Below, in pieces: positions 17,052-25,960 of a DNA stretch of 64,000 bases. The notes under the pieces were generated by a model, which saw nothing but the letters and a program-made list of their open reading frames with translations, did not search any database and was not told the DNA's origin. The stretch spans positions 310,001-374,000 of the forward strand of contig NZ_SRLB01000002.1 of the NCBI RefSeq assembly GCF_004745635.1, in the 5' to 3' direction. This DNA is from Methylobacterium nonmethylotrophicum. Lineage in GTDB: Bacteria > Pseudomonadota > Alphaproteobacteria > Rhizobiales > Beijerinckiaceae. The first letter of the stretch is position 1, and each line of letters starts with the position of its first letter. The translations under genes and the position numbers were made by a program.

Positions 17052-18290
17052 TTGCGGTTCCCGCGCCGCGCTGCAATCCTGCAAGGAGCAGGTCTCTTCG
17101 CGGGCGTCGCACCCATGCAATCCTCGGCTCAGGTCCCCGGCGACGCCGCACTGCCGCCATACGGGAACGGGACGCTGCCCGCGGGGATCCGGTCGCGGCT
17201 CATCCCGGGGCTCAACGGCCTGACCGTCCACGTGCTGGAGGCCGGGTTCGAGCCGGCCGGCCGGCCGCTCGTCATCCTCCTGCACGGGTTCCCGGAACTC
17301 GCCTATAGCTGGCGCAGAATCATGCTGCCGCTGGCGCAGGCGGGCTTCCACGTCGTGGCCGCCGACCAGCGCGGCTACGGCCGGACGACGGGGTGGGACC
17401 CGTCCTACGAGGCGAGCACGCATCCCTTCGGCTTCGTGAACGTCGTCACCGATACGCTGGCGCTCGCCGCCGCCCTGGGCCGCCGGCAGGTCGCCTGCGT
17501 GGTCGGCCACGATGCCGGCTCGCCCGCCGCGGCGTGGTGCGCGCTCATCCGGCCCGACGTCTTCCGCGCCGTGGTGATGATGAGCGCGCCCTTCGCCGGA
17601 CCGCCGGCGCTGCCGGTGGGTGCCCCTCGCCCCGGCCCGGCCGAGAGCGACGATGCGCTGGACGCCCAGCTCGCCGCCCTGCCGCGGCCACGGAAGTTCT
17701 ACCAGCGCTGGTACCGGATGCGGGAGGCCAACGACGACATGCTGCATGCGCCGCAGGGTCTGCACGCGTTCCTGCGCGCCTATTACCATGCCAAGAGCGC
17801 CGACTGGGCGGACAACGCGCCCCACCCGCTCGCGTCGCGCGCGGCCGAGGAGTTCGCCAAGCTTCCGACCTACTACATCATGGACCGCCGGAAGGGCATG
17901 GCGGAGACGGTGGCAACCGAGATGCCGTCCGCGGATCAGGTCCGGTCCTGCGCGTGGCTGACGGAGGCCGAACTCGACGTCTACGTGACGGAATACAGCC
18001 GGACCGGCTTCCAGGGCGGCCTGCAGGGCTACCGCCGCTACACCGATGCGGACTGTATCGCCGACCTGAGCATCTTCGCCGGCCGCACCATCGACGTGCC
18101 GGCGAGCTTCATCTCGGGCCGGAGCGACTGGGGCGTCTACCAGACGCCGGGCGCCGTCGAGGCGATGCGCGAGGCCTGCACACGCCTGACCGGCTTCCAC
18201 CTCGTCGAGGGCGCCGGCCACTGGGTGCAGCAGGAGCAGCCGGCCGAGGTCGCCCGGCTCATCACGGCGTTCATCCGCTCGACGGCGTGA
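17052..18290 (+). CDS. Alpha/beta hydrolase, epoxide-hydrolase-like, with Tat-type signal
   Basis: The mature part has an epoxide-hydrolase-like fold: HGFPE oxyanion loop, nucleophile elbow VGHDAGSPAA (Asp nucleophile where most have VGHDWGG), SGRSDWGVYQ acid region, and the terminal GAGHWVQQEQP with the catalytic His. It likely hydrolyses an epoxide or ester. The ATG at 17115 is the obvious start, but upstream in-frame sequence from a TTG at 17052 encodes MRFPRRAAILQGAGLFAGVA, a twin-arginine export signal ending before QSSAQ. I therefore prefer 17052 (412 residues), with a weak ribosome site. If right, the enzyme is periplasmic. It stands alone, convergent with DUF1489. Confidence 0.8.
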   Translation: MRFPRRAAILQGAGLFAGVAPMQSSAQVPGDAALPPYGNGTLPAGIRSRLIPGLNGLTVHVLEAGFEPAGRPLVILLHGFPELAYSWRRIMLPLAQAGFHVVAADQRGYGRTTGWDPSYEASTHPFGFVNVVTDTLALAAALGRRQVACVVGHDAGSPAAAWCALIRPDVFRAVVMMSAPFAGPPALPVGAPRPGPAESDDALDAQLAALPRPRKFYQRWYRMREANDDMLHAPQGLHAFLRAYYHAKSADWADNAPHPLASRAAEEFAKLPTYYIMDRRKGMAETVATEMPSADQVRSCAWLTEAELDVYVTEYSRTGFQGGLQGYRRYTDADCIADLSIFAGRTIDVPASFISGRSDWGVYQTPGAVEAMREACTRLTGFHLVEGAGHWVQQEQPAEVARLITAFIRSTA

Positions 18291-18322
18291 GCGGTCCGCG
18301 GCCGGCCCCGGGGCGCTGCCCG

Positions 18323-18763
18323 TCAGAGCAGGCCGAGCGAGGCCAGTTCCCGCCGCATCGATTCCGGCATCGCCGCGAGGTCGCCCGCGGCGTTGCGCGA
18401 GATGTCGCGCGGCGCGTCGCTGGCCGCGAGGTAGCGCCAGCCCTGGAACGGCCGGCACGGCCGGGGCTCGACCGGCGTGACCTCCGGGTCGAGGACGAGG
18501 CGGCAGCGGCCGACGCCCTCCCCATCGGTGAAGGGGCGGATCGCCAGCACCGGCTGGCGGCAGGCGATCAGGCCGCGGATCACCCAGTAGAGCGAGCCCG
18601 CGCCGACGATCTCGTCGCCGCGCTTGGGCACCATGCGGGTGATGTGGGCCTGCTCGTGCGGGCGGCTCTGGCGGGCCGATTCGGCTCGGCGGGCGGCGAT
18701 CCACTCCTCGAGGTCGGCGATGGACTCGCAGCCGACGCAGAGCTTGAGGAGGTGCAGGGGCAT
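18323..18763 (-). CDS. DUF1489 family protein
   Basis: A 146-residue protein that matches the alphaproteobacterial DUF1489 family in length and in typical blocks: MPLHLLKLCVGCESIADLEEW at the start, HITRMVPKRGDEIVGAGSLYWVIRG in the middle, and PFQGWRYL near residue 105. No catalytic motif or signal peptide is visible, so it is probably cytosolic. The function of the family is unknown to me. It lies 81 nt downstream of cheZ on the same strand and may share its transcript. Confidence 0.85.
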   Translation of the reverse strand: MPLHLLKLCVGCESIADLEEWIAARRAESARQSRPHEQAHITRMVPKRGDEIVGAGSLYWVIRGLIACRQPVLAIRPFTDGEGVGRCRLVLDPEVTPVEPRPCRPFQGWRYLAASDAPRDISRNAAGDLAAMPESMRRELASLGLL

Positions 18764-18844
18764 CGCGGCCGGGCCTGACGGTGAGGGAGGCCGGCTCCCT
18801 GCGGGGCGATCGTGGCAGCGCGAGGGCGAGCGCCCGCACGGCGC

Positions 18845-19723
18845 TCAGGTGAAGCGGGCGAGCTTTTCGTCGAGGTCGAGGTCGTCGATCTCCGCGAAGG
18901 CGTCCTCGAGCGGCACCGCGTACTCCGGCTCCGGTGCGGCCGCCGCCTCGCGGATCGGCAGGAAGGCGAGGTCGTCGTCGGGCAAGGCCGGCTCGACCAG
19001 GCGCAGCCGCGGCGCCGGGGCGGCCTCCTCGTCCTCGACCGGGGCCTGCCCCTGGCCGGTCGCCACGATCTGGTCGACATCGTCCTGGTCGAGGGTGGTG
19101 TCCGGCACGGCCTCCCGGCTCTGGGCCGGCGCCGGCGGGTCGTCCTCGCTGGCCCAGATCTCGATCATCGCGGTCAGGCGCTGCTCGAGGTAGCGCAGGG
19201 TGTTGACGATGCGGCTGGTGCGCTGGGCCGTCAGGTCCTGGAACGAGCAGGCGGTATAGATCTGGGTCGCGTTGTGGTCGAGGCGGTCGCAGATCCGGCT
19301 GTCGGCCCCGGTCTCCCGCAGGGTCCAGGCCACCTCCTGCACCTCCTCGGCCGCCTGGAGGATGTCCGAGGTGGCGCGCTCGGTGGTGCGCACGATGCCG
19401 TCCAGGGCCTCCGACGCCGCGCCGAGCTGGCTCTGGTCCTGGTCGGGGGTGTGGATCGCCGCGATCTCGGACTTGGTCCGACTGATCGCCTTGGCCATCT
19501 CGATCAGGTCGAAGCGCAGGCGCTCCATGCCGGGGGGCCCGCGCTCGCCCGTCACCGCGTTCTCGAGCCGGCCGATCGCCTGGAGCAGCATGTCGGTATC
19601 GGCGGTGCGGTTGCGCCTCGCATACTCGCCGAGGAACCAGCGCCCGCGCGCCGTCTCCAGCATGGCGCCCTCGATGACGTCGTACTCCTCCCGCGGCGCG
19701 GGGAGCGAAGGGGTCCCGGTCAT
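18845..19723 (-). CDS. cheZ: CheZ-type protein phosphatase
   Basis: A 292-residue protein with the CheZ core: a long helical hairpin (about residues 65-215) whose active-site helix reads ACSFQDLTAQRTS, with Asp163 and Gln167 in the D-x3-Q spacing used to dephosphorylate CheY-P. The acidic C-terminal part (~220-292) ends in DLDLDEKLARFT, a plausible CheY-binding tail like that of enterobacterial CheZ. No other che gene is adjacent, so it is an orphan, possibly serving chemotaxis or another CheY-like regulator. It is transcribed toward DUF1489. The catalytic residues are intact. Confidence 0.9.
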   Translation of the reverse strand: MTGTPSLPAPREEYDVIEGAMLETARGRWFLGEYARRNRTADTDMLLQAIGRLENAVTGERGPPGMERLRFDLIEMAKAISRTKSEIAAIHTPDQDQSQLGAASEALDGIVRTTERATSDILQAAEEVQEVAWTLRETGADSRICDRLDHNATQIYTACSFQDLTAQRTSRIVNTLRYLEQRLTAMIEIWASEDDPPAPAQSREAVPDTTLDQDDVDQIVATGQGQAPVEDEEAAPAPRLRLVEPALPDDDLAFLPIREAAAAPEPEYAVPLEDAFAEIDDLDLDEKLARFT

Positions 19724-19903
19724 CTCACCTGCCCTGTCATCGCCAGCCAGATCGGACGGCCCGGCGGCGTCGCCCGCGAGGGCGAAACGTCGAAGAGGCT
19801 TGACATCCCGGCGTTAACGACGGCTTACGCCAGGCCCGTCCAGGGGCGGCTGATTCGCCCAGGCCCCAGGGCAGGACCCTGGGCCACGATCCCGGGGATC
19901 CGC

Positions 19904-21070
19904 GTGCCCTCTCCCCCGCCCTCCTCCCGCGACGGCCTTCGCCTCGCCCTGCTCTACGCGGCGGTGTTCGCCGGCATCGGCGTGGCAATGCCGTTCCTGC
20001 CGCTCTGGCTCGCCGGCCTCGGCCTCGGGCCGGAGCTGATCGGGGCGCTGGTGGCGCTGCCGATCCTGGTCAGGATCGCCGTCACGGCGCCCCTCGTCGG
20101 CCTCATCGACCGCGGGATCCCGGCGCGCACGCTCATGGTCGCCGGCAGCCTCGGGCTCGCCGCGACCTATGCGCTGATGCCGGCGGCCGCCGCCCTGGGC
20201 TGGCCGCTGCTCGCCGGGGTGATCGCCCTCAACGCCGTCGCCGGGGCGTCCCTGGTGCCGTGCCTCGACTACCAGAGCCTCGCCGCATCGCGGCGCAGCC
20301 CGGGCCTCGACTACGCCCGAATCCGGCTCGGCGGCTCCCTCGGCTTCCTGGCCGCCAGCCTCCTCGGCGGCTGGCTCCTCGGCGTCGTCGGCACCGGCAG
20401 CATCACGGGGTTCCTCGCCGGCCTCGAACTCGCCTCGGCCGCCGGGGCCGCCCTCCTGCTCCGCCGGGCGGACACGGCGCGGCCGGGTCCCCGCCCGTCC
20501 GGCCGCACGCCTCTCCCGGCCGCCCTGTGGCTCGCCATCGCGGCCGGCGCGGCGATCCAGGCGAGCCATGCCGCATTCTACGCCTTCGGCAGCATCCACT
20601 GGGTCGACCTCGGCCTGTCGCCGGCGGCCACCGGATTCGCCTGGAGCCTCGGCGTCGTCGCGGAGATCGCGTTCTTCGCCCTGGCGGGCCGCATCGCGGT
20701 CCTTCGCGACGCACCGTTCCGCCTGCTCGCCCTCGGGGCCGCGGCCGCCCTCCTGCGCTGGGCCGGCCTGCTCGCCGCCTCCGGCCTGCCGGCGCTGGTC
20801 CTGCCGCTCCAACTGCTGCACGGGCTCACCTTCGGGGCGACGCAGCTCGGCGCCATGGCGGCCCTGTCGCGCCTCGCCCCGGAGGGCGGGCGCGGCGGCG
20901 CCCAGGGGATCTATGCCGCCTGCGCCTCCCTCGCCTCGGCGAGCGCAACGCTCGCGAGCGGCGCGGCCTACCGGGCCGGCGGCGCGCCCCTCGCCTTCGG
21001 GCTGATGCTGCCGGTGGCCGGCCTCGGCCTCGCCCTGACCCTGGCGGCCGCGAGGGCGTCGCGCCGGTAG
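19904..21070 (+). CDS. MFS transporter, HcaT/MFS_1-like
   Basis: A 388-residue hydrophobic protein with about 12 membrane helices. The first helix (LALLYAAVFAGIGVAMPFLPLWLAG) and the loop after helix 2-3 (LIDRGIPARTLMVAG) fit the nucleoside/3-phenylpropionate-type MFS subgroup. A charged loop around residue 195 separates the two halves. The substrate is not predictable. The GTG at 19904 is the best start, because upstream codons read through Pro/Arg-rich non-coding sequence. Divergent from cheZ, with 180 nt between; GTTAAC sits at 19813. Confidence 0.84.
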   Translation: MPSPPPSSRDGLRLALLYAAVFAGIGVAMPFLPLWLAGLGLGPELIGALVALPILVRIAVTAPLVGLIDRGIPARTLMVAGSLGLAATYALMPAAAALGWPLLAGVIALNAVAGASLVPCLDYQSLAASRRSPGLDYARIRLGGSLGFLAASLLGGWLLGVVGTGSITGFLAGLELASAAGAALLLRRADTARPGPRPSGRTPLPAALWLAIAAGAAIQASHAAFYAFGSIHWVDLGLSPAATGFAWSLGVVAEIAFFALAGRIAVLRDAPFRLLALGAAAALLRWAGLLAASGLPALVLPLQLLHGLTFGATQLGAMAALSRLAPEGGRGGAQGIYAACASLASASATLASGAAYRAGGAPLAFGLMLPVAGLGLALTLAAARASRR

Positions 21071-21126
21071 CCGCCTTCCGCAGGTGAGCCGCCGCGCCAC
21101 GCTGGGTTGCGCTCCCGCCCCATGGT

Positions 21127-21156
21127 TTGCGAATTGTTAGCACGACGGGGTATAGG
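21127..21156 (+). promoter_or_regulatory. Sigma70-like promoter of the mla operon
   Basis: TTGCGA (21127-21132), an 18-nt spacer, then TATAGG (21151-21156), close to TTGACA/TATAAT. A transcript would begin near 21163. This excludes the upstream ATG at 21122 and supports the GTG at 21176 as the start of mlaE, which has GAGGGG five bases before it. Confidence 0.6.
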
Positions 21157-21175
21157 ACCGGCCCGAGGGGATCAC

Positions 21176-22345
21176 GTGGCGAACCAGGGAGGCCGGCCCG
21201 TGCCGACCGCACCCAGCACGCGGGGGGCCGATCCGGCCCGCGTCGCGGTCGAGCGCGTCCGCGAGGGTCTCGCCGCGCGCCTGACCGGACGCTGGACCGC
21301 CGACCAGGCACCCGCCGTCGAGGCCGCGTCCGCCGAGATGCTGGCGGCGTCCGGGGGCGCTCCCCTCGTCATCGACCTCTCGGGCCTGTCCCGCCTCGAC
21401 ACCCTCGGGGCGTGGGTGCTGGAGCGCAGCCGCGCGAGACTGCCCGCCGGCACGGCCTATGCGGGCGCCGCACCCGAGCACCTGATCCTCCTGCGCGAGG
21501 TCGCCTACCGGGAGGCGGAGCCGGCGCCGCGCCGGCGGCGCCTGCGCCCCCTCGACCCGGTGGCGGGCCTCGGGTCCGGGGTCCGGAACCTCGGCCGCGA
21601 GGGCGTGGCCGGCCTCGCCTTCCTGGGCGAGGTGGTGGCGGGCTGCCTGCGGGTGCTCGCCCGACCGCGCAGCTTCCGCGGGCCCGCCCTCGTCAACCAG
21701 GTCGAGCAGATCGCGCTGCGCGGCGCGCCGATCATCATGCTGATCGCGTTCCTGGTCGGCTGCATCGTCACCCAGCAGGGCATCATCCAGCTCCAGCGCT
21801 TCGGCGCCCAGAGCTACGTCGTCAACATGATCGGCATCCTGTCCCTGCGCGAACTCGGGGTCCTCCTGACCTCGATCATGGTGGCGGGCCGCTCCGGCTC
21901 GGCCTTCACGGCGGAGATCGGCTCGATGCGCATGCGCGAGGAGGTCGACGCGCTGCGCGTCATGGGCCTCGACCCGATCGAGATCCTGATCGTGCCGCGC
22001 ATCCTCGCCCTGATGCTGGCCCTGCCGCTCCTGGCCTTCCTGGCCGACCTCGCGGCGCTGGCCGGCGGCGCGCTCACCTCGCTCATCTATGGCGGGATGT
22101 CGCTCGAGGCCTTCGCGTTCCGGCTGCAGAACGCGATCGGCTTCCGTCACGTCGCGATCGGCCTGATCAAGGCGCCGTTCATGGCGCTGATCATCGGCAT
22201 CATCGCCTCCGTCGAGGGATTCATGGTCGAGGGCTCGGCCGAATCCCTCGGCCGCCATGTCACCGCCTCAGTCGTCAAGTCTATCTTCATGGTCATCGTC
22301 CTCGATGGACTCTTCGCGGTGTTCTTCGCGGCCATCGACTTCTGA
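21176..22345 (+). CDS. mlaE: MlaE-type ABC permease with N-terminal STAS-like domain
   Basis: A 389-residue inner-membrane protein. Residues ~15-110 form a STAS/MlaB-like domain (PLVIDLSGLSRLDTLGAWVLE); residues ~130-389 are the MlaE permease with conserved blocks such as SIMVAGRSGSAFTAEIGSM and EEVDALRVMGLDPIEI. It is the membrane subunit of an Mla lipid transporter moving phospholipids between the two membranes. The fusion replaces the separate MlaB subunit of enterobacteria. The GTG start is supported by GAGGGG and the promoter position. It is followed by mlaF, mlaD and a lipoprotein gene. Confidence 0.9.
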   Translation: MANQGGRPVPTAPSTRGADPARVAVERVREGLAARLTGRWTADQAPAVEAASAEMLAASGGAPLVIDLSGLSRLDTLGAWVLERSRARLPAGTAYAGAAPEHLILLREVAYREAEPAPRRRRLRPLDPVAGLGSGVRNLGREGVAGLAFLGEVVAGCLRVLARPRSFRGPALVNQVEQIALRGAPIIMLIAFLVGCIVTQQGIIQLQRFGAQSYVVNMIGILSLRELGVLLTSIMVAGRSGSAFTAEIGSMRMREEVDALRVMGLDPIEILIVPRILALMLALPLLAFLADLAALAGGALTSLIYGGMSLEAFAFRLQNAIGFRHVAIGLIKAPFMALIIGIIASVEGFMVEGSAESLGRHVTASVVKSIFMVIVLDGLFAVFFAAIDF

Positions 22346-22363
22346 GCGAGGCGAACCCGACCC

Positions 22364-23203
22364 TTGCCCCTCCCGAACCCCGCCCCCTCCACTGTGCCGA
22401 GCGGCGACGCGATCATCCGCGTGCGCGACCTCGTGGTCGGCTTCAACGACCGCACGGTGCTCAAGGGGCTCAACCTCGACATCCGCCGGGCCGAGATCCT
22501 GGGCTTCGTCGGCCCCTCCGGCCAGGGCAAGTCGGTGCTCACCCGCACGCTGCTCGGCCTGGTGCCGAAGCGCTCCGGCACGATCGAGGTCTTCGGCGAG
22601 GACGTCGACCGCCTGACCCTGGCGCAACGCCGGGTGATCGAGCGGCGCTGGGGCGTGCTCTTCCAGCAGGGCGCGCTCTTCTCGGCGCTCACCGTCAAGC
22701 AGAACATCCAGGTGCCGATGCGCGAGCACCTGAACCTGTCGGAGCGCCTGCTCGACGAGTTCGCCCGCCTCAAGATCGAGATGGTCGGCCTGAAGCCCGA
22801 CGCCGCCGACAAGCTGCCCTCGGAGCTCTCCGGCGGCATGATCAAGCGGGCGGCTCTGGCCCGGGCGCTGGCCCTCGACCCCGAGGTGCTCTTCCTCGAC
22901 GAGCCGACCTCCGGCCTCGACCCGATCGGCGCCGGCGAGTTCGACGAGCTGGTGGCGACCCTCCAGCGCACGCTCGGGCTCACCGTGTTCATGGTCACCC
23001 ACGATCTCGACAGCCTCTACACCGCCTGCGACCGCATCGCGGCGCTCGGGGACGGCCAGATCATCGCCGAGGGGCCGATCGACGCGATGCTCGCCTCCGA
23101 CCATCCCTGGCTGCGCTCCTACTTCCACGGCAAGCGCGCCCGCTCGATCGCGGTGCCGGAGGCGGCCGCCTCGGCCCGCGGGCTGGTGGAGGGCGTCGCC
23201 TGA
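22364..23203 (+). CDS. mlaF: MlaF-type ABC ATPase
   Basis: A 279-residue ATPase of the Mla/Ttg2 class. It contains Walker A GPSGQGKS (residues ~50-57), the Q-loop FQQGALFSALTV, signature LSGGMIKRAALARAL, Walker B VLFLDEPTSGLDP and the switch His in MVTHDL. It energises lipid transport with MlaE. The TTG at 22364 has an AGGCGA site upstream and is 18 nt after mlaE; the GTG at 22394 is an alternative. It is the second gene of the operon. Confidence 0.92.
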   Translation: MPLPNPAPSTVPSGDAIIRVRDLVVGFNDRTVLKGLNLDIRRAEILGFVGPSGQGKSVLTRTLLGLVPKRSGTIEVFGEDVDRLTLAQRRVIERRWGVLFQQGALFSALTVKQNIQVPMREHLNLSERLLDEFARLKIEMVGLKPDAADKLPSELSGGMIKRAALARALALDPEVLFLDEPTSGLDPIGAGEFDELVATLQRTLGLTVFMVTHDLDSLYTACDRIAALGDGQIIAEGPIDAMLASDHPWLRSYFHGKRARSIAVPEAAASARGLVEGVA

Positions 23204-23331
23204 TGTGCGCTCGCGCACCAGCCGGACGGCCCGCCTCGCCTAAGCTTGGCGGGTTGGGCCGTGCCCCGAGGTTCCGCGCCGGGCTGATCCCCCGGCCCCC
23301 CGCCCCGCACGAGCACGGAAACCGTTAAGGC

Positions 23332-24411
23332 ATGGAAACCCGCGCCAACAACGTCCTGATCGGCGCCTTCACGCTGGCGGTGATCGCGCTCGGCTTCGCC
23401 TTCGCGTTCTGGCTGCGCGGCGGCTCGTCCAACCAGGCCCGGATGCCGGTCCGCATCGTGTTCTCGGGCGGCGTCGGCGGCCTCGCCAAGGGGGCGAGCG
23501 TCACCTTCAACGGCATCCGGGTCGGCGAGGCCACCGACGTGCACCTGCTGCCGCAGGATCCGCGCCGGGTGACGGCGATCGTCGAGATCAACCGCGGCAC
23601 GCCGTTGCGCGTCGATACGCGGGCCCGCCTCGACATGGCGATGCTGACCGGAGTCGCCTCGATCGCGCTCGTCGGCGGCAGCGCCGAGGCCGCAGCCCTG
23701 GCCCCGATCGGCGACGATCCGATCCCGACCATCTTCGCCGATCCCTCCGACATCCAGGACCTGATGGTGGCCGCCCGCACCATCGCGCAGCGCGCCGACG
23801 ACATGCTCCAGCGTCTCGACCGGGTGGTCGCCGGCAACGAGGGCGCGATCAACCGGACGCTCGCGAATGTCGAGCGGTTCTCGAAGACGCTGAGCGACAG
23901 CGCGCCGGCCCTCGACGCCCTGACCAAGGCGGTGGACGGCGCCAAGCTCGCCAGCCTGATCGACAACGCCGACCGCTTCTCGGGGGCGCTGGCGGCGGCC
24001 TCGCCCGACGTCCAGGCCGGATTGCACGACGCCCGCAGCCTCGCCGGCAAGCTCAACGCCTCGGCCGACCGGCTCGACGCGGTGCTGAAGGGCGCCGAGG
24101 GCTTCCTCGGCTCGGCCTCGGGGGATGCCGGCAAGAGCACCTTCGCGGAGGTGCGCGAGGCCGCCATCTCGATCCGCGAGGCGGGCCGCGCCTTCCGCAC
24201 CATGTCGGAGAACCTCGACAAGCGCACCGCCACCCTGACCCAGAGCGTCAGCCGCCTCAGCGGCGCCGGCCGGCGCGAGGTGCAGACCCTCTCGACCGAC
24301 GGCCAGCGCACCCTCAACAGCCTCAACAGCGCCGTGCGCAACATCGAGCGCGACCCGTCCCAGGTGATCTTCGGCGGCAAGCCGTCGTTGCCGGAATACA
24401 ACGGTCGCTGA
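23332..24411 (+). CDS. mlaD: MlaD family MCE-domain protein
   Basis: A 359-residue protein with a single N-terminal membrane anchor (residues ~8-29) and an MCE domain at ~40-120 containing VGGLAKGASVTFNGIRVGEA. The rest is a long helical region. MCE proteins form hexameric rings that pass lipids through the periplasm to or from the ABC complex. The length is well above enterobacterial MlaD (about 180 residues), mainly because of the C-terminal helical part. The 128-nt gap after mlaF holds no gene; CCGTTAAGG lies immediately before the start. Confidence 0.9.
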   Translation: METRANNVLIGAFTLAVIALGFAFAFWLRGGSSNQARMPVRIVFSGGVGGLAKGASVTFNGIRVGEATDVHLLPQDPRRVTAIVEINRGTPLRVDTRARLDMAMLTGVASIALVGGSAEAAALAPIGDDPIPTIFADPSDIQDLMVAARTIAQRADDMLQRLDRVVAGNEGAINRTLANVERFSKTLSDSAPALDALTKAVDGAKLASLIDNADRFSGALAAASPDVQAGLHDARSLAGKLNASADRLDAVLKGAEGFLGSASGDAGKSTFAEVREAAISIREAGRAFRTMSENLDKRTATLTQSVSRLSGAGRREVQTLSTDGQRTLNSLNSAVRNIERDPSQVIFGGKPSLPEYNGR

Positions 24412-24533
24412 TCATGTTGCAGTGCAGCCTCGGCGTGGTTGCACCCGCGCGCGTGCCGGGGCGTTGTCAGGCCATGTTCGGCCAAGCTTCCGGGTCCGTC
24501 CCGGCCAGGTCCCCCGCAGGTTCGCCCGCTCCC

Positions 24534-25169
24534 ATGCTCCTCCTGGCCCCCTTGCTGCGCCCCTTGCCGCCCCCCTTGCCGCGCCTCGCCCGCCGCCGGC
24601 CCGGACCGCTCGTCGCCCTCGGCCTGGCCCTGCTCGTCGGCGCCTGCGGCAGCGGCGCGGCGCCGACGACCTTCGACCTCACCGCCCTGCCGGGTGCGGC
24701 CCGCAGCGGCGCGGCGCGCCGCTCGATCGTGGTGGCGGAGCCGGTCGGGCTGCAGCCCTTCGAGGCCGACCGGATCATCGTGCGCGAGCCCGGCGGCGCC
24801 GTGTCCTATCTCGGCGGCGGCCAGTGGGCCGACCGGCTGCCGCGACTGGTCCAGACCCGGCTGATCCAGAGCCTCGAGAACGCCAACCGGCTGAAATCGG
24901 TGAGCCGGCCGGGCGACAAGGTCGCGGCCGACACGATCCTGATCACCGACCTGCGCGCCTTCGACATCAATGCCGGCACCCGCGAGGCGGTGGTCGACCT
25001 CTCGGCCAAGCTGATCCAGGAGAGCAGCGGCACGGTGATCGCCGCCAAGATCTTCCAGGCCCGGGTGCCGGTCGCGGCGGTGAGCGCGCCGGTCGCGGCG
25101 AACGGCCTCGACCGGGCGCTGTCGCTGGTGCTCGCCGACATGGTGCGGTGGATCAACTCGGGGGGGTGA
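24534..25169 (+). CDS. ABC-type transport auxiliary lipoprotein (PqiC-like)
   Basis: A 211-residue lipoprotein precursor: a basic N-terminus, then GPLVALGLALLVGAC with the lipobox Cys near residue 38. The mature domain has the ABC_trans_aux pattern, including VVAEPVGLQPFEADRIIVREP and the WADRLPRLVQTRLIQSLEN helix. It probably anchors the MCE pathway at the outer membrane, like PqiC, and is the fourth gene of the mla operon. The in-frame ATGs upstream (24474 and earlier) add an uncharacteristic leader; I chose 24534. Confidence 0.84.
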   Translation: MLLLAPLLRPLPPPLPRLARRRPGPLVALGLALLVGACGSGAAPTTFDLTALPGAARSGAARRSIVVAEPVGLQPFEADRIIVREPGGAVSYLGGGQWADRLPRLVQTRLIQSLENANRLKSVSRPGDKVAADTILITDLRAFDINAGTREAVVDLSAKLIQESSGTVIAAKIFQARVPVAAVSAPVAANGLDRALSLVLADMVRWINSGG

Positions 25170-25210
25170 GGGCGCGCCCACCCATGGTCACGGTCGCCTG
25201 CCGGCGCCGC

Positions 25211-25831
25211 TCACTCCATCACCGCCGCTTTCATGATCACCACCATCATGGCGCGCCCCGTCGCCTCGCTGACGCAGCGCACGGTGTGGGGGCGGTCGCA
25301 GCGGTAGCGCAGGGTCTCGCCGGCTCGCGCCCGCTGCACCGCGCCGGCCACGTCGACCTCGAACTCGCCCTCGGTGACCGACAGGCACTCGACCGAGCCG
25401 CGCTGGTGGGCGTCGGAATCGAGCACGCCGCCGGGATCGGCCGAGAGGTCGTACCATTGCAGCCACTCGACGGTCTTGATCCAGCCGATGATCGCGAGCC
25501 GCATGCGGCCGTCGTCGGAGACCAGGATCGGCGTGTCGGCCCGGGACGACTTCTCGATGAACGGCTCCTCGTCGCCGGTGGCGAGCACCCGCTCGATCGA
25601 GACGTCGAGGGCCTGGCTCAGGCGCCAGATCGTCGCCAGGGTCGGGTTGGTCTCGTTGCGCTCGATCTGGCTGATGATCGACTTCGCGACGCCAGACTGC
25701 TCGGCGAGCTCCGAGAGCGACAGGTTGTAGGCCTTGCGCAGGCGCTGGATGGTCTTGCCGAGCTGGCCCGACAGCACCTGCGCTCCGGTCACCAGGTCCT
25801 TCGTGCGCTCCCGCCCCCGCTCGACGCCCAT
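25211..25831 (-). CDS. XRE-family regulator with cupin domain
   Basis: A 206-residue regulator. The helix-turn-helix at residues ~22-75 reads LSLSELAEQSGVAKSIISQ and then IERNETNPTLATIWRLSQAL, typical of XRE. The C-terminal half (~110-200) is a cupin barrel, with HQRGSVECLSVTEGEFEVDV as its first motif. Such HTH-cupin proteins (PuuR/SutR type) bind a small metabolite and usually repress uptake or catabolic genes. The target is unknown. The ATG at 25831 has AAGGGCGGG upstream; an ATG at 25867 would add 12 residues. It faces the mla operon tail-to-tail. Confidence 0.86.
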   Translation of the reverse strand: MGVERGRERTKDLVTGAQVLSGQLGKTIQRLRKAYNLSLSELAEQSGVAKSIISQIERNETNPTLATIWRLSQALDVSIERVLATGDEEPFIEKSSRADTPILVSDDGRMRLAIIGWIKTVEWLQWYDLSADPGGVLDSDAHQRGSVECLSVTEGEFEVDVAGAVQRARAGETLRYRCDRPHTVRCVSEATGRAMMVVIMKAAVME

Positions 25832-25960
25832 CGCCCGCCCTTGAACCCTGCTGGTGGCGTTCCGCATTCCGAACGCCCGTGCGCTCCATCAAACGCAATC
25901 GCGGGGGGCGCGCAAGGGTCCATGCGGCCGCGTCGGGTGATTCCCGGGGGGATGATGCGG

